Below, one piece after another: positions 51,153 to 61,799 of a stretch of 64,000 bases of DNA (the stretch's first letter is position 1; every line of letters starts with the position of its first letter). The stretch comes from Acidobacteriota bacterium (GTDB lineage: Bacteria; Acidobacteriota; Aminicenantia; Aminicenantales; Saccharicenantaceae). The notes beneath the pieces were generated by a model, which saw only the letters and a list, made by a program, of their open reading frames with translations, was not told the origin of the DNA and searched no databases. Where the stretch lies: positions 1-64,000 of the forward strand of contig JAWSUF010000009.1 in the NCBI GenBank assembly GCA_033549365.1, read 5' to 3'. The translations under genes and the position numbers were made by a program.

Positions 51153-52076
51153 TTAGGAGGGGAAGATGGCTTCGCGAAAAGCGGCGAGTACGGGTTCTGG
51201 ATAGGTGCGGTCTTTGAGCGGGCCGACTTCGGCCAGGAAAGCCAGTTTTTCATCGGTGTCCGGCTCCCCCTTGGGAAAGGCTTTGATATATCGATCGATC
51301 AGAGCAATAACGGCGCTTCCTGTCGGGACCACCTCCAGATTCTTGTCTTCTACTGATGCGTATTCGACGTAATGGCGGAAATAGCCGGTCAGCAAAGGTT
51401 CGACCTCTTTCATCAGGCAGGCCGCCGTCGTCACCAGCACACGCTCCCGCGAACTGATTTCGGATTTCGAAGTCCGGAGATCGTCCTTGACGAAATCGGC
51501 GGCTTGATCCAGCAGCGAAAGGCTGGAGGGCAGGCGATCGCTCTCATAAAGAAGAGCGGCCGACTTGATGTTTTCGATGTCCCGGCGGTCAAGGCCGAGC
51601 TGATCGGCAATCCGACCCGCGAGGGCGGCGGCCCGCAGAGACCGCGGTTGAACTTCGTCGGCGGCTTCCAGGTAACGAAGAAGGATGTCCAGGACGCCGA
51701 TATAGGCTTTTCCGAGATTCCGGACCTTGGTTTCGCGCTGTTCGGAGACCCCTCCGATGATTCCCGCCGTCACGACAAGAAAACAGCCCCAGGTCAGCAC
51801 CTGAATCACCGTGTTGAAGTCCAGAGATTCTTCAGGTGTGGTAAACAGGTTGAGATAAATGAAGTAGAGGAAAACAAGGAGGATGCAAAGGATGGCGGTC
51901 AGGACGGCCTTTTTTTTCCCCAGGTAGTATCCGGACAGGATGACGGGAAGAAAGAAAAAATTCAGAAAAGCGAACTCGAATTGGACAAGAAGAGCGATGG
52001 CCGCGATGCCGACCAGGATGAGTGCGATCAGGGAACCTTCGAAGTGGCGGAAGAAAAACGCTTTGCCCGTCTTCAT
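51153..52076 (-). CDS. Membrane protein with degenerate HD-GYP-like domain
   Basis: 307 residues. About four N-terminal membrane helices (LIALILVGIAAIALLVQ; FLNFFFLPVILSGYYLG; AVLTAILCILLVFLYFIYL; VLTWGCFLVVTAGIIGG) are followed by a helical domain. LRYLEAADEVQPRSLRAAALAGRIADQLGLDRRDIENIKSAALLYESDRLPS aligns with HD-GYP cyclic-di-GMP phosphodiesterases. The conserved His is replaced (QPRSL instead of the GHS-type motif), and the HD pair reads ES (YESDRL). It is therefore probably a non-catalytic sensor. The promoter is at 52105-52134. Confidence 0.6.
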   Translation of the reverse strand: MKTGKAFFFRHFEGSLIALILVGIAAIALLVQFEFAFLNFFFLPVILSGYYLGKKKAVLTAILCILLVFLYFIYLNLFTTPEESLDFNTVIQVLTWGCFLVVTAGIIGGVSEQRETKVRNLGKAYIGVLDILLRYLEAADEVQPRSLRAAALAGRIADQLGLDRRDIENIKSAALLYESDRLPSSLSLLDQAADFVKDDLRTSKSEISSRERVLVTTAACLMKEVEPLLTGYFRHYVEYASVEDKNLEVVPTGSAVIALIDRYIKAFPKGEPDTDEKLAFLAEVGPLKDRTYPEPVLAAFREAIFPS

Positions 52077-52104
52077 GATCGTCCTTCCGATTCAGGTTGA
52101 ACCA

Positions 52105-52134
52105 TGTATAGCACCGCGGAGGGATGCCTGTCAA
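52105..52134 (-). promoter_or_regulatory. Promoter of the degenerate HD-GYP gene
   Basis: On the minus strand TTGACA (52134-52129) and TATACA (52110-52105) are 18 bp apart. GGAAGG precedes the ATG at 52076. Confidence 0.6.
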
Positions 52135-52209
52135 TCATTTGAACCGCCTTGGGGATTCAACCCGGCTTCTGGTAAAATGAAAGCCGATGCGCCGAAAAAA
52201 GGAGGTCCC

Positions 52210-53355
52210 ATGTCCCAGGAAAAACTTCTGCTGATCCCGGGTCCGAGCCCGGTCCACCCGCGCATTCTCGAGGTCCTGGCCCGACCCACGGTTTCTCATG
52301 TCGGTCCCGAGATGGCCGCGGAGCTGCGCGAAGCCTGCGCGAATCTCAAGCAGGTTGTCTTTTGCGCCGAAGGGGAAGCCTTCATTGTTTCCGGCGGCGG
52401 GACACTGGCCATGGAGATGGCGCTTCTGAACGTCGTCGGCCCGGGAGAACGGGTCCTGGTTCTCTCTCAAGGCTACTTCGGCCGAAGGATGGGCGATATC
52501 TGTTCGTCTTTTCAAATCGCCCATGACGTTCTGGAAGCCGAGTGGGGAACCGTCGTCTCCCCCGAAGACCTGGCGGTTGCGCTGGGCCGCGCGGACTATG
52601 ACGTCGTCGTCTGCACTCACGTCGACACGGCGACGGGCGCAATGGCCCCCGTCGAAGCCTATGCCGCCCGGGTCAAGTCGGCGGGGTCGCTCTTTATCGT
52701 AGACGGAGTTTGCGCCACGGGAGGTGTGCCGGAAAAAATGGACGACTGGGGGATCGACGTCGTCTTTTCGGCGGCTCAGAAGTGTTTCGGGGCGCCTCCC
52801 GGACTGGCTCTCTGCGTTTTTTCGCGCCGGGCTGTGGACAAGAGACGCAGCCTGGCCGCCGTTCCCGCATATTACAGTGACATCCTGCGCTGGCTGCCCG
52901 TCATGACCGATCCCACGGTCTATTTTGCGACTCCCTGCGTCAACGAGATCCGGGCCTTCGGTGAAGCGCTGCGGATTGTGCTGGAGGAAGGTCTCGAGGC
53001 GCGATTTTCCCGCCACGTCCGCAACGCCGAAGCCGTTCGGGCCGGACTGGCCGCCATGGGTTTCGGCTTTTTTACTCATCCGTCCTGCCTGGCCCCGACA
53101 CTGTCCGTCGTGACCTATCCCGAAGGCGTCGAGGACAAGGCCTTCCGGAGTGTTCTCTATGCCAACAATATTGTTGTGGCGGGCGGGCTGGCTCATACGG
53201 CGGGAAAGGTTTTCCGCATGGGCCATATGGGGAACTTGACCGCCGAACAGATTCGATTCGCTCTCCAGGCCGTCGAACGCAGTCTCGTTTCGCTCGGAGC
53301 CTGCCTCTTCCAGGGCGCGGGAGTCCGGGCCGCCGACCGGGTTTTCCATGGGTAA
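52210..53355 (+). CDS. Alanine-glyoxylate / serine-pyruvate type aminotransferase
   Basis: 381 residues. LLIPGPSPVHPRILEVLARPTVSHVGPEM is the class-V N-terminus. VSGGGTLAMEMAL binds the cofactor phosphate. DGVCATGGVPEKMDDWGIDVVFSAAQKCFGAPPGLAL contains the PLP Asp and the Schiff-base Lys. TYFATPCVN-like text (VYFATPCVNEIRAFGEAL) fits the family. It transfers amino groups between alanine or serine and glyoxylate or pyruvate. AAAGGAGGT sets the start. The next gene overlaps it by 8 bp. Confidence 0.85.
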   Translation: MSQEKLLLIPGPSPVHPRILEVLARPTVSHVGPEMAAELREACANLKQVVFCAEGEAFIVSGGGTLAMEMALLNVVGPGERVLVLSQGYFGRRMGDICSSFQIAHDVLEAEWGTVVSPEDLAVALGRADYDVVVCTHVDTATGAMAPVEAYAARVKSAGSLFIVDGVCATGGVPEKMDDWGIDVVFSAAQKCFGAPPGLALCVFSRRAVDKRRSLAAVPAYYSDILRWLPVMTDPTVYFATPCVNEIRAFGEALRIVLEEGLEARFSRHVRNAEAVRAGLAAMGFGFFTHPSCLAPTLSVVTYPEGVEDKAFRSVLYANNIVVAGGLAHTAGKVFRMGHMGNLTAEQIRFALQAVERSLVSLGACLFQGAGVRAADRVFHG

Positions 53356-54418
53356 GGTCCCGGTTTTTTTTCTGGCTGCGGCTGAAAAGGAATCCCCGGA
53401 GGTTGTCAGGGACAAGATCCTCCAAATCTACCGCAGGATCGGACTCAACGAGACCGTCGCCAAGGAGGATTTCGCCGCCGTCAAGATCCATTTCGGCGAA
53501 AAGGGCAACAAGGGCCACATCAAGCCGCCATGGATCCGGGGTGTGATCGACGAGGTCCGGACCCGCACGGAGAGGGTTTTTCTGACCGACACCAATACTC
53601 TCTATACCGGGCCCCGGTCGAACGCCGTCGAACACATCCGGCTGGCTTGGAAACACGGTTTCACACCCGAGACGGTGGGAGTTCCGGTGATCATCGCCGA
53701 CGGTCTTCTCGGCCGGGACAAGACGGCGCCCGCATCAGCGGATTCTCCGATGAGCTCCCGGATCGCACCGGGGATCCGGGATGCCGACGTCCTGATCTGT
53801 CTGAGCCATATCACGGGACACGTGCAGACCGGCGTGGGTGGAGCGATCAAGAATCTGGGCATGGGATGTGCCTCGCGCGCCGGAAAGCTCGATCAGCACT
53901 CCGTCGTCCATCCCCGCATCAATCCCAAGCTCTGCCGGAACTGCAGCCTTTGCCTGGACTTCTGTCCCGAACAGGCCATCGTTCAGGCCGAGGGGCATGT
54001 CGCCATAGACGGCAAACGGTGCATCGGCTGCGGGGAATGCCTGGCCGTCTGCAAGCGGGGCGCCGTCAAGATCAGCTGGCACGGCGACGCCCGTCGCGTC
54101 CAGGAGAAAATGGCCGAATACGCCCGGTTGGTTCAGAAGAATTTCGAAGGACGGTCGGCGTTCATCAATGTTCTCATCCGGGTGACCAAGGACTGCGACT
54201 GCATGTCCCGGGATCAGCCGAGAATCGTCGAGGATATCGGCATTCTGGGGGCCTGCGATCCGGTCGCCGTGGACAAGGCGTCCATCGATCTCGTCCTCAG
54301 GACGGCCGGTTCGGATGTTTTTCGGTCGGGTTACGACATCGACTGGGAGATCCAGCTCCGCCGGGGAGAAGAACTGGGGCTGGGGCGAAGGGACTACGAG
54401 CTCGTTTCGATTGTCTGA
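53348..54418 (+). CDS. DUF362 family ferredoxin-type protein
   Basis: 356 residues. The DUF362 part (VKIHFGEKGNKGHIKPPWIRGVID; VFLTDTNTLYTGPR; GVGGAIKNLGMGCASRAGK) spans the first 190 residues and resumes after the cluster region (GILGACDPVAVDKASIDL). Two 4Fe-4S motifs sit between: CRNCSLCLDFCPEQA and CIGCGECLAVCKRGA. Probably an electron-transfer or corrinoid-related redox protein; the substrate is unknown. It is coupled to the aminotransferase gene. Its 3' end overlaps the convergent oxidoreductase gene by 25 bp. Confidence 0.85.
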   Translation: MGKVPVFFLAAAEKESPEVVRDKILQIYRRIGLNETVAKEDFAAVKIHFGEKGNKGHIKPPWIRGVIDEVRTRTERVFLTDTNTLYTGPRSNAVEHIRLAWKHGFTPETVGVPVIIADGLLGRDKTAPASADSPMSSRIAPGIRDADVLICLSHITGHVQTGVGGAIKNLGMGCASRAGKLDQHSVVHPRINPKLCRNCSLCLDFCPEQAIVQAEGHVAIDGKRCIGCGECLAVCKRGAVKISWHGDARRVQEKMAEYARLVQKNFEGRSAFINVLIRVTKDCDCMSRDQPRIVEDIGILGACDPVAVDKASIDLVLRTAGSDVFRSGYDIDWEIQLRRGEELGLGRRDYELVSIV

Positions 54419-56166
54419 CGTTTGCCGCTCTCCCGGGCCGAACGGAGAGCGTTGTATTCCGCAAGCATCCGGCCGAGTTCCTCGGCCGGCAGAGCCGCGC
54501 CTTCGACGGTTTTTTCGTTGAGCAAGCGTGGTGGGAGCGTGTCCAAATCCTCTCCCAAGCCCTCTCTCAAATTGAATCTCCGCGTTTCCTGGGTCACGGC
54601 GTTGGCCAGCACTTCGAGGCCGGCTTTGGAATAGGCGCGGCCGGTCAGGACCTCGATCAGGTGTCCGAGTTCGTCCCATAGGATGAAATCCCGGAAAAAC
54701 CGGCAGAGGATCAGGCAGTCGAAAAGTGCGGCCCGATCCTCATAGTCGATGACGGCCCGGGCTTTTCCGGGGATGACACCGGCATCGGCCTCTCCGTAGA
54801 GTTCCGCCTTGTAGAATGTTCCGCGAAGATGGCAGGCGCCCCGGGCCGAGGTGGCGTAGGACAGGCCCATTCCCTTCAGCACCCGCGGCTCGAATCCGGC
54901 CGGTTCGAGACCTTTAACGTGGACGGCGACGTCTTCGAGGCCGAGTTCGGTCGCGGCCTCGCGGATGCCCCGGGCGAAAAGGTCGCCGACGCCGCGGCGT
55001 TCCGCCGTGAGGGTCAGGAGTTCGGCCACGGCGTCCGGATTGTTGGGTCCGATTTCGAAGTCGATCCGGCCGCGCCTTCGGGCTTCGGCCGCAAAAGCCG
55101 TGATATTTCCGGCGCTCATGGTGTCCAGGCCGAGCCGGTCGCAGAGATCATTGAGCCAGGCGACCTCCTCGAGGCCCTCGATTTCATTCAGCCCGCCGAG
55201 GGCATAGATCGTCTCGTACTCGGGACCTTCGATTTCCAGTCCCGCATGCCGTCCGCGAAGGATGCGGGAATGCTTGGTGCACTTGAGGAAGCAGTTGGGA
55301 CATCCCGTGGGCTTGACGTCGAACTCTTTCAACATGTAGTCGGCGGACAGGGTTTCCCACTTCGGGAAATAGCCGGACGTCCAGTAGCCGGTCGGAAAGC
55401 ATTTCCGGGCGTTGGTGGCTGCGACCTGAAGGGGGGTCCCCAGTCTGCGGTAAAGCGCCGTCACCGGGGATTCGGCGGCCTTGCGGGCGACATCGCGGAT
55501 CAGGACGCGGAGAAGGGTTGGATCGGCGACCTCGGCCGTTTTCCGTCCGCAGAAGGAGATGCCCTTGACGTTCTTGGATCCCAGGACGGCTCCGAGGCCG
55601 CAGCGGCCGAAGCTCCGCCAGCGATCCGACTTGATGCAGGCGAAACGAACGAGGTTTTCTCCGGCCGGACCGATACAGAGAGCGGAGGCGCCGGCCGCCG
55701 CCGAGCCCAGGATTTGCCGTTCGGCAAGATGAGTTTCCATGCCTTTGAGTCGGGAGGCCTCCTCGAAAACGACGCCGGTCTCGTCGACATGGAGCACGGT
55801 CAATCCGGAAGCTTTGCCCTCAAGAACGACGGCGTCAACGCCGCAGCCCTTGATTTTCGGAGCGAGGGTTCCCCCACAGTAGGATTCCGCAAAGCCGCCC
55901 GTGGCCGGGCTTTTGGCGAAGGCGGCGGCCCGGGCATGGCTCCAGAAACCCGTTCCGGTGGCCGGACCGACGGTCAGGATAAACCGGTTTTCCGGCCCGA
56001 GAGGATCGACGCCGGGGGGATTCTCCCGCGTCAGGAGACGGGAGCCCAATCCCTTTCCTCCCAGGACTTCGCCGGTGAGATCAGCCGGCAGATCTTCGTA
56101 GAGGAATGACCGCCTCGAAAGATCGATCCTCAGCAACCGTCCGAAACACCCGTTCGAAGCCGTCAT
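54394..56166 (-). CDS. Aldehyde ferredoxin oxidoreductase (tungsten-type)
   Basis: 590 residues. GRLLRIDLSRRSFLYEDLP and LGGKGLGSRLL form the N-terminal AOR domain. FAKSPATGGFAESYCGGTLAPKIKGCGVDAVVLEG and GRCGLGAVLGSKNVKGI match pterin-binding parts. The 4Fe-4S ligands are CPNCFLKCTK plus a later Cys (CLILCRF). It oxidises aldehydes to acids with ferredoxin, using tungsten or molybdenum bis-pterin. Subclass and substrate cannot be fixed. It overlaps the cupin gene by ATGA on the same strand. Confidence 0.9.
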   Translation of the reverse strand: MTASNGCFGRLLRIDLSRRSFLYEDLPADLTGEVLGGKGLGSRLLTRENPPGVDPLGPENRFILTVGPATGTGFWSHARAAAFAKSPATGGFAESYCGGTLAPKIKGCGVDAVVLEGKASGLTVLHVDETGVVFEEASRLKGMETHLAERQILGSAAAGASALCIGPAGENLVRFACIKSDRWRSFGRCGLGAVLGSKNVKGISFCGRKTAEVADPTLLRVLIRDVARKAAESPVTALYRRLGTPLQVAATNARKCFPTGYWTSGYFPKWETLSADYMLKEFDVKPTGCPNCFLKCTKHSRILRGRHAGLEIEGPEYETIYALGGLNEIEGLEEVAWLNDLCDRLGLDTMSAGNITAFAAEARRRGRIDFEIGPNNPDAVAELLTLTAERRGVGDLFARGIREAATELGLEDVAVHVKGLEPAGFEPRVLKGMGLSYATSARGACHLRGTFYKAELYGEADAGVIPGKARAVIDYEDRAALFDCLILCRFFRDFILWDELGHLIEVLTGRAYSKAGLEVLANAVTQETRRFNLREGLGEDLDTLPPRLLNEKTVEGAALPAEELGRMLAEYNALRSARESGKRQTIETSS

Positions 56167-56534
56167 GTCTCCTCGGCGAGAATGTCTTCGTCTTCGGGCC
56201 GCCAGGCCGGGTCGACGATGCAGAGGAAGACAAGGTCCTTCGGGCCGGTATTCTTGATGAACTGGGCGGCGTGAGGCGGAATGTAGACGGCCTGTCCGGG
56301 GAAGACCTCAGTCGATTCCTCGTCGATGTGCATGAGGCCGCGGCCTTCGAGAATGTAATAGACTTCGGACGTTTTCAGCCGGTGGGGAAGGGTCGTCCGG
56401 CCCGGATGCACGACGGCGTGGGCCAGGCTGTAACGAAGATCGAGGTTTTCCTTTCCGGGATGAAGCAGCTCTCTCAAGACGGCCCTGTCTCCGGAAGGGA
56501 AGGGGCAGCATTTTTTGATGTCCTTGATGATCAT
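56163..56534 (-). CDS. Cupin-domain protein
   Basis: 123 residues from [71 protein letters not shown]. The two cupin motifs are present: HPG-x-H-x4-E ([21 protein letters not shown]) and the second strand [20 protein letters not shown]. The metal ligands H, E and H are plausible. A frame extension upstream runs through the tRNA gene and is not real. It precedes the oxidoreductase gene in the same transcript (ATGA). Confidence 0.85.
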   Translation of the reverse strand: MIIKDIKKCCPFPSGDRAVLRELLHPGKENLDLRYSLAHAVVHPGRTTLPHRLKTSEVYYILEGRGLMHIDEESTEVFPGQAVYIPPHAAQFIKNTGPKDLVFLCIVDPAWRPEDEDILAEET

Positions 56535-56547
56535 GGCTGGAAACGAG

Positions 56548-56621
56548 TCGGGGAGGTGGGATTCGAACCCACGACCCCAGCGTCCCGAACGCTGTGCGCT
56601 ACCGGGCTGCGCTACTCCCCG
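56548..56621 (-). tRNA. tRNA-Pro (anticodon CGG)
   Basis: 74 nt. Acceptor stem CGGGGAG/CTCCCCG, anticodon stem CAGCG/CGCTG with loop TTCGGGA (anticodon CGG), and T arm GTGGG-TTCGAAT-CCCAC all pair. The discriminator is A. No CCA is encoded. It sits immediately upstream of the cupin gene, on the same strand. Confidence 0.95.
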
Positions 56622-56679
56622 ACACGGCGGCCTATTATAACGAAATCCGCACAAAAAGCAAATTCACTCCGGACCCCAA

Positions 56680-56858
56680 AGGAGCTGCACGCGTGCTGAG
56701 GTTGCCGTTCCGACAAGGAAGCGGCTTGTGAAGGCGTAGTTGAGCTACGTCGAACAGGCTGCAACGCAGGCGGAATGGCAAGATCGGTACGCCCGGAGGG
56801 TGAAAACGCAGAAGATCAAAGATGAAAGTAAAAAAATGCGTTTTCACGTGCAGCTCCT
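56680..56858. ncRNA. Structured intergenic element, copy 2
   Basis: Outer stem AGGAGCTGCAC/GTGCAGCTCCT (56680-56690 with 56848-56858, 11 perfect pairs). Inner stem GTGAAAACGCA/TGCGTTTTCAC (56800-56810 with 56837-56847, loop 26 nt). As in copy 1, the 3' arms adjoin directly. A middle hairpin CGTAG-N5-CTACG lies at 56735-56749, and GTTGC/GCAAC (56701/56761) could pair around it. The core before the inner stem matches copy 1. Bases 56859-56944 hold only the leader of the next gene. Confidence 0.5.
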
Positions 56859-56944
56859 GACTTGATTGGGAGGGGGGTTTTGTGTCATTGTAAACTCTCC
56901 AAGTCTTTCGAATCCCGGGACGGAGAATAATGGGAGAAAAAACA

Positions 56945-59098
<2,154 letters not shown>

Positions 59099-59119
59099 TC
59101 CGGACGGGACGGCTCTCTC

Positions 59120-60985
59120 ATGATCACCGTTGACGGCCTGTCGAAGAGCTACGGCCGGCAGACGCTCTTCGAAAACATCGGCTTCAAGGTCAACCCGCGC
59201 GAACGCGTCGGGCTGGTCGGCCGCAACGGCCACGGGAAAACGACGCTTTTCCGGATCATTGCCGGACAGGAGACGCCGGACGACGGCGAGGTCGTCAAAC
59301 CGAAAAAATACCGGATCGGCTATGTCGAGCAGCGTCTGGTTTTCAGGGCGGACTCCGTCTTCGACGAGGCCGTCTCGGCCCTTCCTCCGGACGGCCGGCA
59401 CGAATGCTGGAGGGCCGAAAAAGTCCTGGCCGGGCTGGGCTTTCAGCCCGAGGACATGGACCGTCCGCCGGCCGAACTCTCCGGGGGATACCAGGTCCGG
59501 CTCAATCTGGCCAAGGTGCTTCTGGCCGACTATCAAATGATCCTGCTCGACGAGCCGACGAATTACCTCGACATCACTTCCATCCGCTGGCTGGAGAGGT
59601 TCCTTGTCGCCTGGCCCGGCGAACTCATGCTCATTACCCACGACCGGAGTTTCATGGACACGGTCGCGACCCACATTCTCGGCATCCACCGGCGCAAGGT
59701 CCGGAAGATACCCGGGGACACCGGAAAATATTACGCCCAGATCGCCCAGGACGAGGAGATCTACGAAAAAACGCGGGTCAACGACGAACGGAAGCGCAAG
59801 GAAATGGAGCTGTTCATTAACCGGTTCCGGGCCAAAGCCCGGCTCGGCGGCCTGGTCCAGTCCCGCGTCAAATCGCTGGAAAAAATGGAAAAAAAGGAGA
59901 AGCTGGCGGCGATCAGAAACCTGGAGTTCGCCTTCACGGAAAAGCCGTTTTATCACACCTATGCGATGGACGTTTCGGGACTGACTTTCGGCTATGAGCC
60001 CGGAAAACCTCTCATCGAGGATTTTTCCGCTTGCATCGGCGCCCGGGACCGGATCTTCGTCGTCGGAAGGAACGGTAAGGGCAAAACCACGCTTCTCAAG
60101 CTCCTGGCCGGCCGGCTCGAACCTGAACGGGGCCGGATTGCCTTTCCCCAGTCCGCGGCTCTCGGCTATTTCGAACAGACCAATGTGGCCTCTCTCTCGG
60201 ACGGCAACACCGTCCTCGACGAGGTCGCCTCGGCCGACGCAGAGGCCGATCCGGGCCGGGTGCGCCAGATCTGCGGGGCCATGATGTTCGAGGGCGACGA
60301 CGCCCTGAAGAGGATCCGCGTCCTGTCCGGCGGCGAGAAAAGCCGCGTCATGCTGGCCAAGCTCATCACAACCCCGGTCAATGTCCTCCTTCTTGACGAG
60401 CCGACCAACCATCTGGACATGGCATCGAGCGACGCTCTTCTCGAGGCCGTCGACTCCTTCGACGGGGCCGTCATCATGGTCACCCACAACGAGATGTTTC
60501 TCGACGCTCTGGCCGACCGGCTCGTCGTTTTCGACGACGATGCCGTCACCGTCCATGAGGGAGGTTATCGGCGGTTTCTGGAGAAGGTGGGATGGAAGGA
60601 CGAGGAAAAACCCCCCGGGCGGGCCAAGCCCGCTCCTCCGCCGGAAGAGACGCGTCCGGATCCGCGGGAGCTCCGTCGACTGAAATCGGAACTCACGGCC
60701 GAGCGGTCGAAAACCTTAAAGCCCCTCGAGAAAACAATGGCCGGAATCGAGGCGAAGATCGAGAAGAACGATGCCCGCATCCGGGAATTGACGCAGGATC
60801 TGATTGCCGCCTCGGAGGCCGGAAACGGCGCCCGGATCGCCGAGCTCTCCAAGTCTCTGCATCGGGTCAAGTCCGAAAGCGAAATCCTGTATTCCGAACT
60901 GGAGCGTCTGTCCTCGGACCATGAAAGCGCCCAGGCCGTTTTTGAGGAGAAGCTCAGGCGTTTTGAAGAGAAGAATTTGATATAA
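59120..60985 (+). CDS. ABC-F family ATPase
   Basis: 621 residues with two ATPase domains. Domain 1: GRNGHGKTT, LSGGYQVRL, ILLDEPTNYLD, THD. Domain 2: GRNGKGKTT, LSGGEKSRV, LLLDEPTNHLD, THN. A linker (KRKEMELFINRFRAKARLGGLVQSRVKSLEK) and a C-terminal coiled coil (KSELTAERSKTLKPLEKTMAGIEAKIEKND...) complete an Uup-like ABC-F protein. These act on ribosomes or in translational control, not transport. It starts 22 bp after the S46 gene. Confidence 0.9.
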   Translation: MITVDGLSKSYGRQTLFENIGFKVNPRERVGLVGRNGHGKTTLFRIIAGQETPDDGEVVKPKKYRIGYVEQRLVFRADSVFDEAVSALPPDGRHECWRAEKVLAGLGFQPEDMDRPPAELSGGYQVRLNLAKVLLADYQMILLDEPTNYLDITSIRWLERFLVAWPGELMLITHDRSFMDTVATHILGIHRRKVRKIPGDTGKYYAQIAQDEEIYEKTRVNDERKRKEMELFINRFRAKARLGGLVQSRVKSLEKMEKKEKLAAIRNLEFAFTEKPFYHTYAMDVSGLTFGYEPGKPLIEDFSACIGARDRIFVVGRNGKGKTTLLKLLAGRLEPERGRIAFPQSAALGYFEQTNVASLSDGNTVLDEVASADAEADPGRVRQICGAMMFEGDDALKRIRVLSGGEKSRVMLAKLITTPVNVLLLDEPTNHLDMASSDALLEAVDSFDGAVIMVTHNEMFLDALADRLVVFDDDAVTVHEGGYRRFLEKVGWKDEEKPPGRAKPAPPPEETRPDPRELRRLKSELTAERSKTLKPLEKTMAGIEAKIEKNDARIRELTQDLIAASEAGNGARIAELSKSLHRVKSESEILYSELERLSSDHESAQAVFEEKLRRFEEKNLI

Positions 60986-60998
60986 TCGGGCTCTCACC

Positions 60999-61799
60999 AT
61001 GTGGCGTTGGATTGTTGGAATGATGGTCTTTCTTCTGGCGGCGGGATGTTCGCTGTCCGATTCGGAAAGCGATCTGACCGTGGCCGGTTCGACAAGCGTC
61101 CAGCCCTTTGCCGACAAATGGGCCGAAGTGTATATGGAACATCACAGGGGAACCTCGATCAATATCCAGGGCGGGGGTTCGAGCGCCGGCATCCAGGCCG
61201 TGCGGAGCGGAGCCGCGACGATCGGCATGTCTTCGAGACCGCTCAAAGCGGACGAACAGGATTTGAAGACGATCGTTGTGGCGCGTGACGGCCTCGCCGT
61301 CATTGTTCATCCCTCGAATCCCCTTCAAGGCCTGGCTTTGTCCGATGTCAAAAGGATTTTCGCCGGAGACATTCCGAACTGGCGGGCCCTCGGCTATGCC
61401 GACCGGGAAATGACCGTCGTCACGCGGGAGGAGGGATCCGGGACCCGAGGTGCGTTTCAGGAGCTGGTGATGGGGCCGACGCGGATCTACCGGCGAGCCA
61501 TCGTCCAGGATTCGAACGGGACGGTCCGCGAAATCGTCGCTCATGATCCCTACGCCATCGGCTATATCTCCCTCGGGCTTGTCAACAAGCAGGTCAAGGC
61601 GCTGGAACTGGACGGGATTTATCCGGGCGAGGAGGCCATCGAGGACGGTCTCTATCCGCTTGTCCGTCCCTTCCTGTTCATCACGGACGGTCCGGTCGAC
61701 GGATTGGCCCGGCATTTCATCGACTTCGTGCTCTCTCCCGAAGGCCAGGCCCTGATCGTGAGCGAAGGACTGATTCCGGCCAAAGCGAGGGGATCTTGA
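60999..61799 (+). CDS. pstS: Phosphate ABC transporter substrate-binding lipoprotein PstS
   Basis: 266 residues. A short lipoprotein signal (VGMMVFLLAAGC). DLTVAGSTSVQPFADKWAEVYM and INIQGGGSSAGIQAVRSGAATIGMSSRPL are the phosphate-site loops; TREEGSGTRGAFQELVMG is the third. It captures phosphate outside the membrane for the transporter below. It is the first gene of the pst operon and shares a TTGA overlap with pstC. Confidence 0.9.
   Translation: MWRWIVGMMVFLLAAGCSLSDSESDLTVAGSTSVQPFADKWAEVYMEHHRGTSINIQGGGSSAGIQAVRSGAATIGMSSRPLKADEQDLKTIVVARDGLAVIVHPSNPLQGLALSDVKRIFAGDIPNWRALGYADREMTVVTREEGSGTRGAFQELVMGPTRIYRRAIVQDSNGTVREIVAHDPYAIGYISLGLVNKQVKALELDGIYPGEEAIEDGLYPLVRPFLFITDGPVDGLARHFIDFVLSPEGQALIVSEGLIPAKARGS

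Noticed and set aside
56535-56654. N-terminal extension of the cupin gene
   Set aside because: It translates the tRNA-Pro gene, a well-known artefact ([21 protein letters not shown]).
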